Positions 33,472-42,805 of a DNA stretch of 64,000 nt are shown piece by piece. The stretch's first letter is position 1. Each line of letters opens with the position of its first letter. Source of the DNA: Insolitispirillum peregrinum (GTDB lineage: Bacteria > Pseudomonadota > Alphaproteobacteria > Rhodospirillales > Rhodospirillaceae). The notes beneath the pieces were generated by a model. That model made no database searches. It was given only the letters and a program-made list of their open reading frames with translations, and was not told where the DNA came from. The DNA lies in the NCBI RefSeq assembly GCF_042665255.1, contig NZ_JBHTCD010000003.1. One strand, given 5' to 3'. The position numbers were made by a program, and so were the translations under genes.

Positions 33472-33508
33472 CTTTGAAATCTGTGGGAAGGAAAGGCCGG
33501 CAGAGCTA

Positions 33509-34051
33509 TTACCGCATGGTGCCGATGATCAGCTGGGTCTTGTACTCTTCGGCCAGCTCGGCATAGCCCGCGCACTGGCGGATGAAGCCCGCCATTTCGT
33601 CTTCACTCAGGTCACGCAGCTTTTTTGCCGGGGCACCGGCCCACAGCTCGCCGTGCGGCAGGCGTTTGCCGGGGGTGAGGGTGGCGCCAGCGGCCAGCAT
33701 GCCGCCGCTTTCGACCACCGCACCATCCAGAACGGTTGCCCCCATGCCGACAAACGAGCCGCTTTCCAGCGTGCAGGCGTGGATGACGCAGCCATGCCCG
33801 ACCAGCACATCATCGCCGATGTAGGTGCCGAACTTGCCCTTGCTGACATGAACGACGGTGCCATCCTGAATGTTGCTGCGTTCGCCGATGCGGATTTCAT
33901 GCACATCGCCGCGCACCACGCAGCCAAACCAGATGGAGGACCCTGCACCGATTTCGACGTCACCGATCACCGCCGCCCCGGGGGCGACAAAGGCGGTGTC
34001 TGCAATGGCTGGTTCAACACCGCGCCAGGGGAGAATGATCGGGTTCGGCAT
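33509..34051 (-). CDS. Gamma-class carbonic anhydrase family protein
   Basis: A 180-residue left-handed beta-helix protein: repeats GDVEIGAGSSIWFGCVVRGD, IRIGERSNIQDGTVVH, IGDDVLVGHGCVIHACTLES. The three zinc-ligand histidines are visible in VVHVSKG, VGHGCVIHA. The C-terminal helix AGFIRQCAGYAELAEEY closes it. Bacterial members may hydrate CO2 or serve as acyl-chain or complex I related proteins. The ATG at 34051 has AGGAGG eight bases upstream. It follows argC by 28 bases on the same strand and may be co-transcribed. RuBisCO lies beyond argC, but a CO2-supply link is only a thought. Confidence 0.92.
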   Translation of the reverse strand: MPNPIILPWRGVEPAIADTAFVAPGAAVIGDVEIGAGSSIWFGCVVRGDVHEIRIGERSNIQDGTVVHVSKGKFGTYIGDDVLVGHGCVIHACTLESGSFVGMGATVLDGAVVESGGMLAAGATLTPGKRLPHGELWAGAPAKKLRDLSEDEMAGFIRQCAGYAELAEEYKTQLIIGTMR

Positions 34052-34079
34052 GGCAGGATCCTCCTGAAACAAAAAGAAC

Positions 34080-35123
34080 TTACGGGAACAGGGCGAGGTT
34101 TTGCAGGCCCATCGTTTCCGGCAGGCCGAGCATGACGTTCATGTTCTGGATGGCCTGACCCGAGGCCCCCTTGACCAGATTGTCAATCGCCGACAGGACG
34201 ATGGCGCGGCCTGGCACGCGGTCGGGGAACACGCCGATCTGGACGAAGTTGGAACCGCGCACATGGCGGGTCTGCGGCGCGGTCTTGAACGGCAGCACGC
34301 GGACGAACGGCTCGTCGGCATAACGGCTGGTCAGGGCGGTGTGCAGGTCTTCGGCAGTGACACCCTCGGCCATCCTGACGTAGATCGAGGCCAGAATGCC
34401 CCGGCTCATCGGCATCAGGTGCGGGGTGAAGTTGACCATCACCGGATGACCGGCGGCCAGACTGAGACCCTGTTCGATTTCCGGCGCATGGCGATGGCTG
34501 GCAACGCTGTAGGCGTGGATGCCTTCGGTGACTTCGCAGAACAGCGAGCCTTCCCTGGCGGCACGACCGGCACCCGACACTCCGGACTTGGCATCAATGA
34601 TGATGTCCTGATCCTGCAACAGTTTCTGGTCCAGCAGCGGGATCAGCGGCAACTGGGCGGCGGTCGGATAGCAGCCGGGGTTGGCGACCACGCGGGCGGC
34701 GGCGACCTGTTCGCGGGCGATTTCGGTCAGGCCGTAGACCGCTTCCTTTTGCAGCTCGACCGCCTGATGCGGGTGGCCGTACCACTGCGCATAGGTTTCC
34801 GGGTCGGCCAGACGGAAATCAGCGGACAGGTCAACGACTTTGACATGGGTCGGCAGACCGGCAATCACTTCCTGTGTGGTGCCGTGCGGCAGGGCGCAGA
34901 AGCAGACATCAACGCCGCTCCAGTCCACATCGTTGATGGTCACCAGATCCGGCAGGTCCAGACCGCCCAGTTGCGGAAACACCGCGCCGATCGGCTGCCC
35001 GGCGCGTCGGTCGGCGGTCATCGCAACGATGCGGGCCTGTGGGTGGGTCCACAGCATCCGCACGAGTTCAGCCCCGGTGTAGCCCGAGGCCCCAAGAATG
35101 GCGATGTTCACCTTACCGGACAT
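34080..35123 (-). CDS. argC: N-acetyl-gamma-glutamyl-phosphate reductase
   Basis: NADPH-dependent third step of arginine synthesis. The N-terminal Rossmann motif is AILGASGYTGAELVR (about 8-22). The catalytic Cys is in VANPGCYPTAAQLPL (about 146-160). HRHAPEIEQGL and LPFKTAPQTRHVRGSN complete the family pattern. 347 residues is the normal long form. It is followed by the gamma-carbonic anhydrase gene. Confidence 0.97.
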   Translation of the reverse strand: MSGKVNIAILGASGYTGAELVRMLWTHPQARIVAMTADRRAGQPIGAVFPQLGGLDLPDLVTINDVDWSGVDVCFCALPHGTTQEVIAGLPTHVKVVDLSADFRLADPETYAQWYGHPHQAVELQKEAVYGLTEIAREQVAAARVVANPGCYPTAAQLPLIPLLDQKLLQDQDIIIDAKSGVSGAGRAAREGSLFCEVTEGIHAYSVASHRHAPEIEQGLSLAAGHPVMVNFTPHLMPMSRGILASIYVRMAEGVTAEDLHTALTSRYADEPFVRVLPFKTAPQTRHVRGSNFVQIGVFPDRVPGRAIVLSAIDNLVKGASGQAIQNMNVMLGLPETMGLQNLALFP

Positions 35124-35287
35124 GGTTTTGTTTCCGTCATTTCAATGAGGTCTGTACAAGGGTACTCCGCAGGTGCCCGCGTGTGATGCGGTCCTTGCGT
35201 TGCAGTACAGGCACCATACCCCAACTTGACAGCAGGCGGAATGGCGGCGAAGGGGCTGTCACAGAATATTATGCTTCTTGTCATGCA

Positions 35288-36670
35288 TCAGGCGGCAGTC
35301 CGGTCCAGCCGGTCGCGCCAGCCGGGATACAGGCGGTCGGCATCGTCGGCAAAGCTGTGGAAGGCCCCGGCCAGTTCGGGGTGATCCATCGCATGGCTGA
35401 CCAGATCAATTCCGGCCATCCACGCGTCGCACGCCTGCCGCAGCGAGCGGGCCCCGGCGGCGGCACCATCGCGATGACCGAAGACCCCGCCGCCCGAGGT
35501 CTGGATCACGTTGGCATGGCCGAGGTTGCTGAAAAAGGCCGGCAGGCGCAGGGCATTCATGCCCCCCGAGACGATCGGGGTGGTGGACAGCATCCCGCCC
35601 CATGGCTGATGGAAATAGGGGCCATCGGCGGCCTGCTGTTCCAGCATGTAGGCGATCATGCGGTCGGTGCGTTCGCCTTCCATCTTGCCAAAGCCCATGG
35701 TGCCGGTGTGAATGCCCGAAGCCCCTTGCAGGCGGGACAGTTTCAGGTGACAGAACGCGGTGTAGCCCCGTTTTGACTGCGGGCTGGTGATCGCGCCGTG
35801 GCCTGCGCGGTGATAGTGCAAAAAAGTACCGGGGAACTGGCGGCGCACCAGACTGACGGCGGTTGGCCCGGCGACAAAGCCATCGACCAGAAAGGCTACA
35901 TGGTCGGCATGTTCGCCAAAGGTCTTTAGAACGTATTCGCCTCGGGCCAGCATCTCGAACGGGTCATCGGCGGTGATGTTGGCGGAAAACAGCTTCGGTT
36001 CGCCGGTCTTGTCCTGCGCCCGGCGCAGGGCATCGGCAACGGCGCAATGGGTTTCGCGGAACGGGGCAAAGGTCTGGTTGCCCTGCGGCTCGTCGTTCTT
36101 GATGAAATCGCCGCCCAGCCAGAACTGGTAACAGGCATCGGCGAACGGTTGCGGACGCAGGCCCAGCTTGGGCTTGACGATGGTGCCGACCACCATGCCG
36201 CCGTTCTGCCGGGGCCGCCCCAGCACCGTCCACATGTGGGCGATGTTCAGCGCCGGGCCATCGAACAGGGCGAGATAGGCCGGGGGAATGTAAAAGTCGT
36301 GCAGCTTGGCATATTCGATATCGCCCATGCCCTGATTGTTGCCGACCGCCAGCGTCAGGAACGACGACACCATCGCCTTGCCATCGGTGATGTTGCGGTC
36401 GAACAGGTCGAGCGGGAAGGCAATCTTCACCAGCTCGCGGGCTTCGTCGATCTGATAGACCAGTGCATCGACGGCGCGAGTGAAGTCGTCGGTGGTGCAG
36501 ACCTCGACATTGGTGCCGGTCGAGCTTTCGGCGGCAAAGTGGGCGGCGGCGCTGAGATAGCCATGCCCGGCCTTGGGCTTGAGGTGATAGGCGCACAAAA
36601 CATGCCGCCCTCCGGCGATCAGGTCCGATTCACGCAGCGACAGGTTGGCATAGCGGGAGGACTGATCCAT
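35288..36670 (-). CDS. cbbM: Form II RuBisCO large chain
   Basis: Carboxylates ribulose bisphosphate. From MDQSSRYANL the protein has 460 residues and keeps Rhodospirillum rubrum numbering: Glu48, Asn111, Lys166 (KPKLGLRP), carbamylated Lys191 with Asp193 and Glu194 (FIKNDEPQGN), and loop-6 Lys in GTMGFGKMEGE. All catalytic residues are present. The start at 36670 is set by similarity and AGAGAG upstream; the frame opens nine codons earlier. No cbbR, phosphoribulokinase, cbbQ or other Calvin genes flank it. It could support CO2 fixation with genes elsewhere, redox balancing, or methionine-salvage chemistry as reported for the R. rubrum enzyme. Confidence 0.97.
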   Translation of the reverse strand: MDQSSRYANLSLRESDLIAGGRHVLCAYHLKPKAGHGYLSAAAHFAAESSTGTNVEVCTTDDFTRAVDALVYQIDEARELVKIAFPLDLFDRNITDGKAMVSSFLTLAVGNNQGMGDIEYAKLHDFYIPPAYLALFDGPALNIAHMWTVLGRPRQNGGMVVGTIVKPKLGLRPQPFADACYQFWLGGDFIKNDEPQGNQTFAPFRETHCAVADALRRAQDKTGEPKLFSANITADDPFEMLARGEYVLKTFGEHADHVAFLVDGFVAGPTAVSLVRRQFPGTFLHYHRAGHGAITSPQSKRGYTAFCHLKLSRLQGASGIHTGTMGFGKMEGERTDRMIAYMLEQQAADGPYFHQPWGGMLSTTPIVSGGMNALRLPAFFSNLGHANVIQTSGGGVFGHRDGAAAGARSLRQACDAWMAGIDLVSHAMDHPELAGAFHSFADDADRLYPGWRDRLDRTAA

Positions 36671-37010
36671 CAGGTATCTCTCTGTTTTACAAGGCACTAT
36701 CGCGACGGCACCGGCGGTAATGCGGCCTGCCCGGGCGGGGCGCCTGCCATAAACACCATCACGCTGCCACTGTCAGCTATTTTATGGCTGCCTGAAACAC
36801 CCGCTCGGGGAACGCTATGCCCTCATTATGGGTAGGTTTTTTCCCTACTCGATAAGGTGGTTATATGAGTGGGTCTTGGTTTGTTCCGTCCCTTTATGAC
36901 GGTATGTAGTTATTTTTTCCCATCAGACACAGTCTGTTTGGGTTGACAGGCACAGGGGCAAAAGTGTTTTCTCTCCCTCGTCGATCTTTGAGGAGCTATG
37001 AGGCAAACGC
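36671..37010. other. Divergent intergenic region of cbbM and the DUF882 gene
   Basis: No gene seen in 340 bases. It contains GTAGG-TTTTTTC-CCTAC (36832-36848), a short inverted repeat, and a TTGACA at 36943-36948 facing rightward, with no convincing -10 at 16-18 bases. A six-codon frame (36998-37018) overlaps the DUF882 start. The cbbM control region must lie here. Confidence 0.45.
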
Positions 37011-37580
37011 ATGCATGAGGCTGGAAACGACCTGCTGAGCCGTCGCGGAATTCTGCGACTTGGTGCCGCTGCGACGGCAACCGGACTGATCGGCGCAGCC
37101 GTCCCCAGTGATGCGATGGCCGCTGTCTACAAGGCCAAAGAGCGTGTTGTTGCCATGCACAACATCAATACCGGCGAAATGCTGGAAGTGGTGTACGCCA
37201 AGGCCAGTGGCTATAACCCCGCCGCCATGCAAAAACTGAATAGCTTGATGCGCGATCGTCGCAATGACGAAAGCACGCGGATGGATCCCCGCCTGATCGA
37301 TGCCATGTGGGCGCTGAGCCAGAAGCTGGGCAGCAAAAAGCCGTTCCAGTTGATTTGTGGCTATCGGTCTCCGGCCAGCAACGCCATGCGCGCTGCCATG
37401 TCCGATGGTGTAGCCAGCAACAGCTATCACACCCGTGGCATGGCCGCTGACATTGCCCTGCCGGATGTCTCTCTCGGGCGTCTGCGCCGTGCGGCGATGG
37501 AGCTGAAGGTGGGTGGTGTCGGCTATTACCCCCGTGACGGCTTTGTCCATATCGACGTCGGCCCGGTGCGCACCTGGTAA
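37011..37580 (+). CDS. Tat-exported DUF882/YcbK-like M15 peptidase
   Basis: A 189-residue protein with a twin-arginine signal (SRRGILRLGAAATATGLIGA, about 10-29), cleaved near AMA. The mature domain has the M15-type zinc pattern: CGYRSPASN, SYHTRGMAADIAL (H-x6-D) and GFVHIDVG (H-x-D). Family members are murein carboxypeptidase-like hydrolases such as E. coli MepK/YcbK. It would trim peptidoglycan cross-links in the periplasm. It precedes the A2M/PBP1C pair by about 110 bases, so the envelope theme is shared. Confidence 0.9.
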   Translation: MHEAGNDLLSRRGILRLGAAATATGLIGAAVPSDAMAAVYKAKERVVAMHNINTGEMLEVVYAKASGYNPAAMQKLNSLMRDRRNDESTRMDPRLIDAMWALSQKLGSKKPFQLICGYRSPASNAMRAAMSDGVASNSYHTRGMAADIALPDVSLGRLRRAAMELKVGGVGYYPRDGFVHIDVGPVRTW

Positions 37581-37693
37581 CAAAACTGTCCGGGGCGGTC
37601 TGCTTGACTGTCTGGAAATATTACTGAATCCTCCTGTTGCCCTCCCACTCCTGCGTGTATGATCGCAGCGGATTTTTCCGGGGAGGGTTGGTG

Positions 37694-40600
37694 ATGGTCA
37701 GCAGAAAGAAACTTCTGGCGACAGTCGTGTTTGCCGCGATGGGACTCGCCGGGTGGTGGCTGACCAGCCGTGACGAAGCCCCGCCGCCGCCGATTGCCGT
37801 CACATCGGCGCCTGCAGCGCCTGCCGCACCGGCTTCGCCGCCCCCGGCCACAACGCCCTCCGCACAAAACGCCTCTGCCCCTGCTGCACCGCTGGTGCCG
37901 CAGGTGTTCCGCTATCAACGCTATGATGTCGATACCGGCCGTAATGATCCCGAAGTCTGTCTGGTCTTTTCAGCCGCTCTGAAGCCCGGGGCCGACAGCT
38001 ATGCCACGTTCCTGAATTTCAGCGGTGGCCCGGTGACGCCGTTGCGGGTGGACGACAAAAAGCTGTGCTTTGGCGGTTTGCGCTATGGCGAAAGCTATTC
38101 AATGACCCTGCGCGCCGGCCTGCCGGACAAGGCGGGGGAAGCGCTGGCCGAAGATACGGTTATCCCGTTGTCGCTGGGCGATCGCGCCCCGCAGGTCATT
38201 CTGGGGAAAGGCTTCTGGCTGCCGCGCGATGGTAACGGCAGCCTGCCGATCACCTCGGTCAATGTCGAGCGGGTGCGGATGAGCATTTACCGCGTCGGTG
38301 AACGGGCCTTGACCCGGATGGAATCCCTGTTCCTCGATGATGGAACGATCAGTCGCTATCGGGTCGAAGAAGACCTTGATCTGGCCGCCAGCAAGGTCTG
38401 GCAACAGGAGCTGCCGCTGCGCACGCCGCGCAATCAGGGAACGGTGACCAATCTGCCGTTGCCCGATGTGGTGCTGAAAGGCGCACCGGGGGCCTATTGG
38501 GTGCAGGTGCTGCCGATCGACCTGAACGGCGAGCCGGTGGGCGAGGAAGAGTACAGCCTGCCCGGCCAGTGGGTGATCAGTTCCGATCTGGCGATGACCA
38601 CCTATCGGGGCGGCGAAAGCGGTCTGGTGGTGATGATGCGGGGGCTGGCTTCGGCCAAACCACGCGCCGGGGTCGAGCTGACCTTGCTGGCCGCCAATAA
38701 CGAAATTCTGGGGACTGCCACCAGCGATCAGGATGGCAAGGCCAGCTTTGCCGCCGGTCTGATGCGCGGGCACGGCGGGATGGAGCCGGTGATGCTGCTG
38801 GCGCGGCAGGGTGAGGACTTCAACCTGCTCGACCTGCGCCGCTCATCGTTCGACCTGTCGGACCGGGGTGTGCAGGGCCGCGAAGCGGCTGGCCCGATTG
38901 ATGCCTTCCTGTACACCGAACGCGGCATCTATCGCCCCGGGGAAACGGTTTACCTGACCGCCCTGTTGCGCGATGCCCGCGCCAACCTGCTGCCGGGGCA
39001 AGGCACCTGGTACATCAAGCTGTTCCGTCCCAACGGCGAGGAATACCGCTCGTGGCCGGTGAAGCAGACGGACAACGGCGCGGTGACGCTGGCGGTGGCC
39101 CTGCCGAAATCGGCCAATCTCGGGGTGTGGGATGCGCAGATTTACGGCGACCCCAAAGGCGAGGCGGTGGGCAAGGTCTCGTTTGAAGTCGATACCTTTG
39201 TGCCGCAACGGCTGGAGATCACCGTGACTCCGCCATCCGAGCCGGTGGCTGTGGGGGCCGAGGTGCAGGTGCCGGTGTTTGCCCGCTTCCTGTACGGCGC
39301 GGTTGGCTCCGGGCTGGGCGGCGAGGCGTCGCTGGATGTGGCCGTTGATCCCCGACCTTTCCCGCAACATCGCGGCTATCGCTGGGGCGTCGAGGGCGAA
39401 CAGGTGGAGGCGGTCAGCCTGCCGCTGACGCTGGAGGACACCGACGCGGACGGCAAAACGGTGGCCACCGGCCTGCTGAATGACATTCCCAAGGCAACCC
39501 GTCCCCTGCGGGGGGTGGTGCAGGTCGAAATTGCCGAACCGGGCGGGCGGGCAACCGCCAAGCGGGCTGACGTCCCGCTGGCCTCGGCCCCGCTGTTCAT
39601 CGGTATTCGCCCGTTGTTTGAAGGCTTCTCGGTCCGTGAAGGCACCGAGGCCGGGTTTTCGGTGCTGACTGTCGATGGTCAGGGCAAGCCGTTGGGGCAG
39701 CAAAAGCTGACCTATCACCTGATCGAAGTGAAAACCGACTGGCAGTGGTACAAGAGCGGCTCGTCGTGGTCGTACAAACAGATCCGGCGCGAACGCGAGG
39801 TGGCGCAGGGCCATCTGGTCAGTGGCACCGATGACGGGCTGGCGACTGTCAAGCAGACCCTGCCGTGGGGCCGTTACCGGCTGGACGTGCAGCAGGACGA
39901 TGGCGAGATGCGCGCCACCCGTGACTTCACCAGCGGCTGGTACGGCGAAGACAGCAGCGATACCCCCGACCAGCTGGCGGTCAGCAGCGACAAGACCGGC
40001 TATGGGGCGGGCGAGCAGGCCCGCCTGCACATCGCCTCGGACACTGCCGGGGAAGCCACCATTGTGATCGCCAACGAGGCGGTGCAGGAAACCCACATCG
40101 TCAGCGTGCCAGCCGGTGGGGTGGATGTGCCGATCACCATGCAGGAGTCGTGGGCCGCCGGAGCCTATGCGCTGGTGTCGTTCTATCGACCGCTGGGGCG
40201 CGAGGTCAATCACGCGCCGGTCCGTGCTGTGGGGGTGGTCTGGCTGGGGGTGGACCGCGCGCAGCGCACGCTGACGGTGGACGTCACCGCTCCGGCTCTG
40301 GTGACGCCCCGCCAGACGGTCACCATCCCGGTAGCGGTCAAGGGCTTGAGTGAGGGCCAGAACAGCGCCTATGTGACATTGGCGGCCGTTGATCAGGGCA
40401 TTCTGCAACTGACCGATTTCAAGACGCCCGATCCGCTGACCCACTATTTCCGCCAGCGCCGTCTGGGCGTTGACATGACCGACGACTATGGCCGGATCAT
40501 CCGCCCACAGGCGGCAGACGGTTCGGATCAGGGCGGTGATGCCGGGCATGGGCAGGGGCTTGAAACGGTGCCGGTCCGCTCGGTGGCGCTGTTCTCGGGG

Positions 40601-42805
40601 CTGGTGGCGCTGAAACCGGATGGTACGGCAGACATTCCGCTGGAAATCCCCGACTTTCAGGGTGAGCTGCGCCTGATGGCGGTGGCCTATGACCGTGGCA
40701 AGGTCGGCAGCAGCGAACAGCGGATGACCGTCCGCGATCCGGTGGTGGCCGACGTGATCCTGCCGCGCTTTATCGGCAGCGGCGATCAGGGGGCGGCCAC
40801 CGTCCTGCTGCACAATGTTGCCGGACAGGCCGGTGACTATCAGGTGACGGTACAGGCCGAAGGCCCGGTCAGCGGTGGCCAGCCGACGAGCACCGTGTCC
40901 CTCGCTGCCGGGCAGCGGATGACCTACACTGTTCCCCTGCGTGGGGCAGCGCAAAATCCCCAACCGGGAGCCTCGCCGCTGGGCATCGGCACGGTGCGCC
41001 TGTCGGTGCAGGGGCCGGGTGGCTTTGCGATCAGCCGCGACTGGCCGATTCAGGTGCGCGCGCCGCAGGCGGTGCTCAGCCAGCAGGAGCGCGACACACT
41101 GGCACCGGGCGAACGCAAGGTGATCCATGGCATTGCCGGGGTACCGCTGCAGGCCGGAACCATCAGCGCCAGCCTCAGCACCTCGCGCTGGCTGGGGCTG
41201 GATGTTCCGGCCCTGCTGAAGTCGCTCGACCGCTACCCCTATGGCTGTCTGGAACAGACGGTCAGCCGGGCAATGCCGCTGCTGGCCTTCAACGAGCTGG
41301 CCGGGCAGGTGCTGGACCAGCAGGACACCGGCATTCCGCAACGGATTGATCAGGCGATCGAGCGGGTGCTGTCGATGCAGGTGGCAGCGGACTATTACGA
41401 AGACCCGCTGAACTTTGCCACCTGGGGCGGCAACGGTGACGACGTTCAGCGCTGGATGACCATTTACGCTGCCGACTTCCTGCTGCAAGCCGCCGAGCGT
41501 GGTTATGACGTTCCGGCCAATGTGCAGGATGTGCTGCTGAAGGGCTTGCTTGCCCAGTCCCATGCCAGTGATCGCAGCAGCGAAGACGCCCGCGCCTACG
41601 CGATGGCCATTCTGGCCCGCTTTGGTCGTCTGAACCGGCAGGAAGCGGTCTATGTCCATGACGAACGGCAACCTGCTTCCATCCGGGCGCTGCTGTTCAT
41701 GGGGCTGACCTTCGAGGCGCTGAAGGATCAGGCACGGGCGAACAATTCGTTCGATCTGGCCCTGAACCACTTCCGGCAGATTCCGCAGCTCCAGATTCAG
41801 ATCAACCAGTTGCGGCAGGAGCTGGGCGCGTGGCAGGGCAAAAAGGACGGCAAGGCCTATGAGGCGCTGAAGGAGAAATACTCCACCGCCGTCAACACCC
41901 TGCGCGGCTATCTGTCCTATGACAGCAATGGCGGCTCGAATGGCGAAAACAGCGTGCCGCCGTCGCGGGTGACGATCCTCTACACCATGATTGGCGCGCT
42001 GGCGCAAAGCAACCGGCTGACCGCCATTCCCGACCTGCTGGAGATCGGCCAGCAGGAGACGGGGACGCTGGCCTATCTGTCCACCGAGGAAAAGGCGGCA
42101 ATGCTGTATGCCGCCAGCCAGTTGGCGCGCAGCAGTGGCCGGGTGGATGTGCAGGTGGATGGAACGGCGATTGGCAAGGGCGATCCGGCCAGCCGCCGTC
42201 TGGACGAAGCCGCCTTGCAGGCCGGGGTGACGGTGGAAAATCGCGGCGATGGTCCGATTTTCTACAGCCTGAGTGTTGATGGCATCCCCAGTGAGCCGCT
42301 GCCCGCACAGGATATGGATCTGCATGTGGAAAAGGCGTTCTTTACGCCGACCGGCGAGCCGCTGGACCCGACCACCCTGCACCGCAATCAGCGGGCGGTG
42401 GTGGTGATCAACGGCTCTACCACCTCGCAGGAAGACGGATCTTATGGGCTGCAGGACCTGTTGCCCGCTGGTCTTGAAGTCGAAGGCATTGTTGATGCCG
42501 GGACGGCGGGCTTTGGCTGGCTGAACCTGACCTCCAGCCTGATCAGTCAGCAGGCCAGTGATGACCGGGTGGTGGCGGTAACGGTGCTGCCCCGGTCGGC
42601 GAGCGAACTGACCGAAACGCTGGAGGGCTATGAAGACCTGCCTGCTGACGAACAACTGCGTCAGCAATGGTCGTTCCGGGTGGCCTATGTGGTGCGGGCG
42701 GTGACGCCGGGCAGCTTTACCTTGCCGGCTGTTTCAGCCGAACACATGACCGTACTGAAAGTGCAGGCGCGCAGTGCGATGGGACAGGTGGTGATTGCCG
42801 AATAA
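37694..42805 (+). CDS. Bacterial alpha-2-macroglobulin (thioester type)
   Basis: A 1703-residue periplasmic protease trap. The N-terminus MVSRKKLLATVVFAAMGLAG is a hydrophobic anchor or signal with no lipobox Cys, then a Pro/Ala-rich linker (about 30-70). MG-type beta domains follow, with the bait region in the middle. The thioester motif GCLEQ has Cys1185 and Gln1188, so it can bind attacking proteases covalently. The complement-like alpha-helical domain surrounds it, with receptor-like domains at the end. The start at 37694 has GGAGGG upstream; an open frame to 37637 is weaker. PBP1C follows with an 11-base overlap, the classic pairing in which A2M guards the envelope and PBP1C mends it. 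Confidence 0.95.
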   Translation: MVSRKKLLATVVFAAMGLAGWWLTSRDEAPPPPIAVTSAPAAPAAPASPPPATTPSAQNASAPAAPLVPQVFRYQRYDVDTGRNDPEVCLVFSAALKPGADSYATFLNFSGGPVTPLRVDDKKLCFGGLRYGESYSMTLRAGLPDKAGEALAEDTVIPLSLGDRAPQVILGKGFWLPRDGNGSLPITSVNVERVRMSIYRVGERALTRMESLFLDDGTISRYRVEEDLDLAASKVWQQELPLRTPRNQGTVTNLPLPDVVLKGAPGAYWVQVLPIDLNGEPVGEEEYSLPGQWVISSDLAMTTYRGGESGLVVMMRGLASAKPRAGVELTLLAANNEILGTATSDQDGKASFAAGLMRGHGGMEPVMLLARQGEDFNLLDLRRSSFDLSDRGVQGREAAGPIDAFLYTERGIYRPGETVYLTALLRDARANLLPGQGTWYIKLFRPNGEEYRSWPVKQTDNGAVTLAVALPKSANLGVWDAQIYGDPKGEAVGKVSFEVDTFVPQRLEITVTPPSEPVAVGAEVQVPVFARFLYGAVGSGLGGEASLDVAVDPRPFPQHRGYRWGVEGEQVEAVSLPLTLEDTDADGKTVATGLLNDIPKATRPLRGVVQVEIAEPGGRATAKRADVPLASAPLFIGIRPLFEGFSVREGTEAGFSVLTVDGQGKPLGQQKLTYHLIEVKTDWQWYKSGSSWSYKQIRREREVAQGHLVSGTDDGLATVKQTLPWGRYRLDVQQDDGEMRATRDFTSGWYGEDSSDTPDQLAVSSDKTGYGAGEQARLHIASDTAGEATIVIANEAVQETHIVSVPAGGVDVPITMQESWAAGAYALVSFYRPLGREVNHAPVRAVGVVWLGVDRAQRTLTVDVTAPALVTPRQTVTIPVAVKGLSEGQNSAYVTLAAVDQGILQLTDFKTPDPLTHYFRQRRLGVDMTDDYGRIIRPQAADGSDQGGDAGHGQGLETVPVRSVALFSGLVALKPDGTADIPLEIPDFQGELRLMAVAYDRGKVGSSEQRMTVRDPVVADVILPRFIGSGDQGAATVLLHNVAGQAGDYQVTVQAEGPVSGGQPTSTVSLAAGQRMTYTVPLRGAAQNPQPGASPLGIGTVRLSVQGPGGFAISRDWPIQVRAPQAVLSQQERDTLAPGERKVIHGIAGVPLQAGTISASLSTSRWLGLDVPALLKSLDRYPYGCLEQTVSRAMPLLAFNELAGQVLDQQDTGIPQRIDQAIERVLSMQVAADYYEDPLNFATWGGNGDDVQRWMTIYAADFLLQAAERGYDVPANVQDVLLKGLLAQSHASDRSSEDARAYAMAILARFGRLNRQEAVYVHDERQPASIRALLFMGLTFEALKDQARANNSFDLALNHFRQIPQLQIQINQLRQELGAWQGKKDGKAYEALKEKYSTAVNTLRGYLSYDSNGGSNGENSVPPSRVTILYTMIGALAQSNRLTAIPDLLEIGQQETGTLAYLSTEEKAAMLYAASQLARSSGRVDVQVDGTAIGKGDPASRRLDEAALQAGVTVENRGDGPIFYSLSVDGIPSEPLPAQDMDLHVEKAFFTPTGEPLDPTTLHRNQRAVVVINGSTTSQEDGSYGLQDLLPAGLEVEGIVDAGTAGFGWLNLTSSLISQQASDDRVVAVTVLPRSASELTETLEGYEDLPADEQLRQQWSFRVAYVVRAVTPGSFTLPAVSAEHMTVLKVQARSAMGQVVIAE

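Larger units (their letters stand above)
33075..33508. other. Intergenic region with a candidate small gene and a terminator
   Basis: These 434 bases lie between two leftward genes. They contain the 42-codon candidate described separately (33203-33331) on the plus strand and the terminator of the leftward carbonic anhydrase gene. The remaining sequence shows no other convincing gene. The chemoreceptor promoter is presumably here but was not identified. Confidence 0.6.

Noticed and set aside
36943..36971. TTGACA as a promoter for the DUF882 gene
   Set aside because: No acceptable -10 hexamer at 16-18 bases downstream, so it is not listed as a promoter.
38843..42667. Very long open frame (over 1200 codons) on the minus strand opposite the alpha-2-macroglobulin gene
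   Set aside because: It is a mirror of a high-GC coding strand; its translation is rich in Gln, His, Arg and Gly with no motifs, while the plus strand has a full A2M with thioester.
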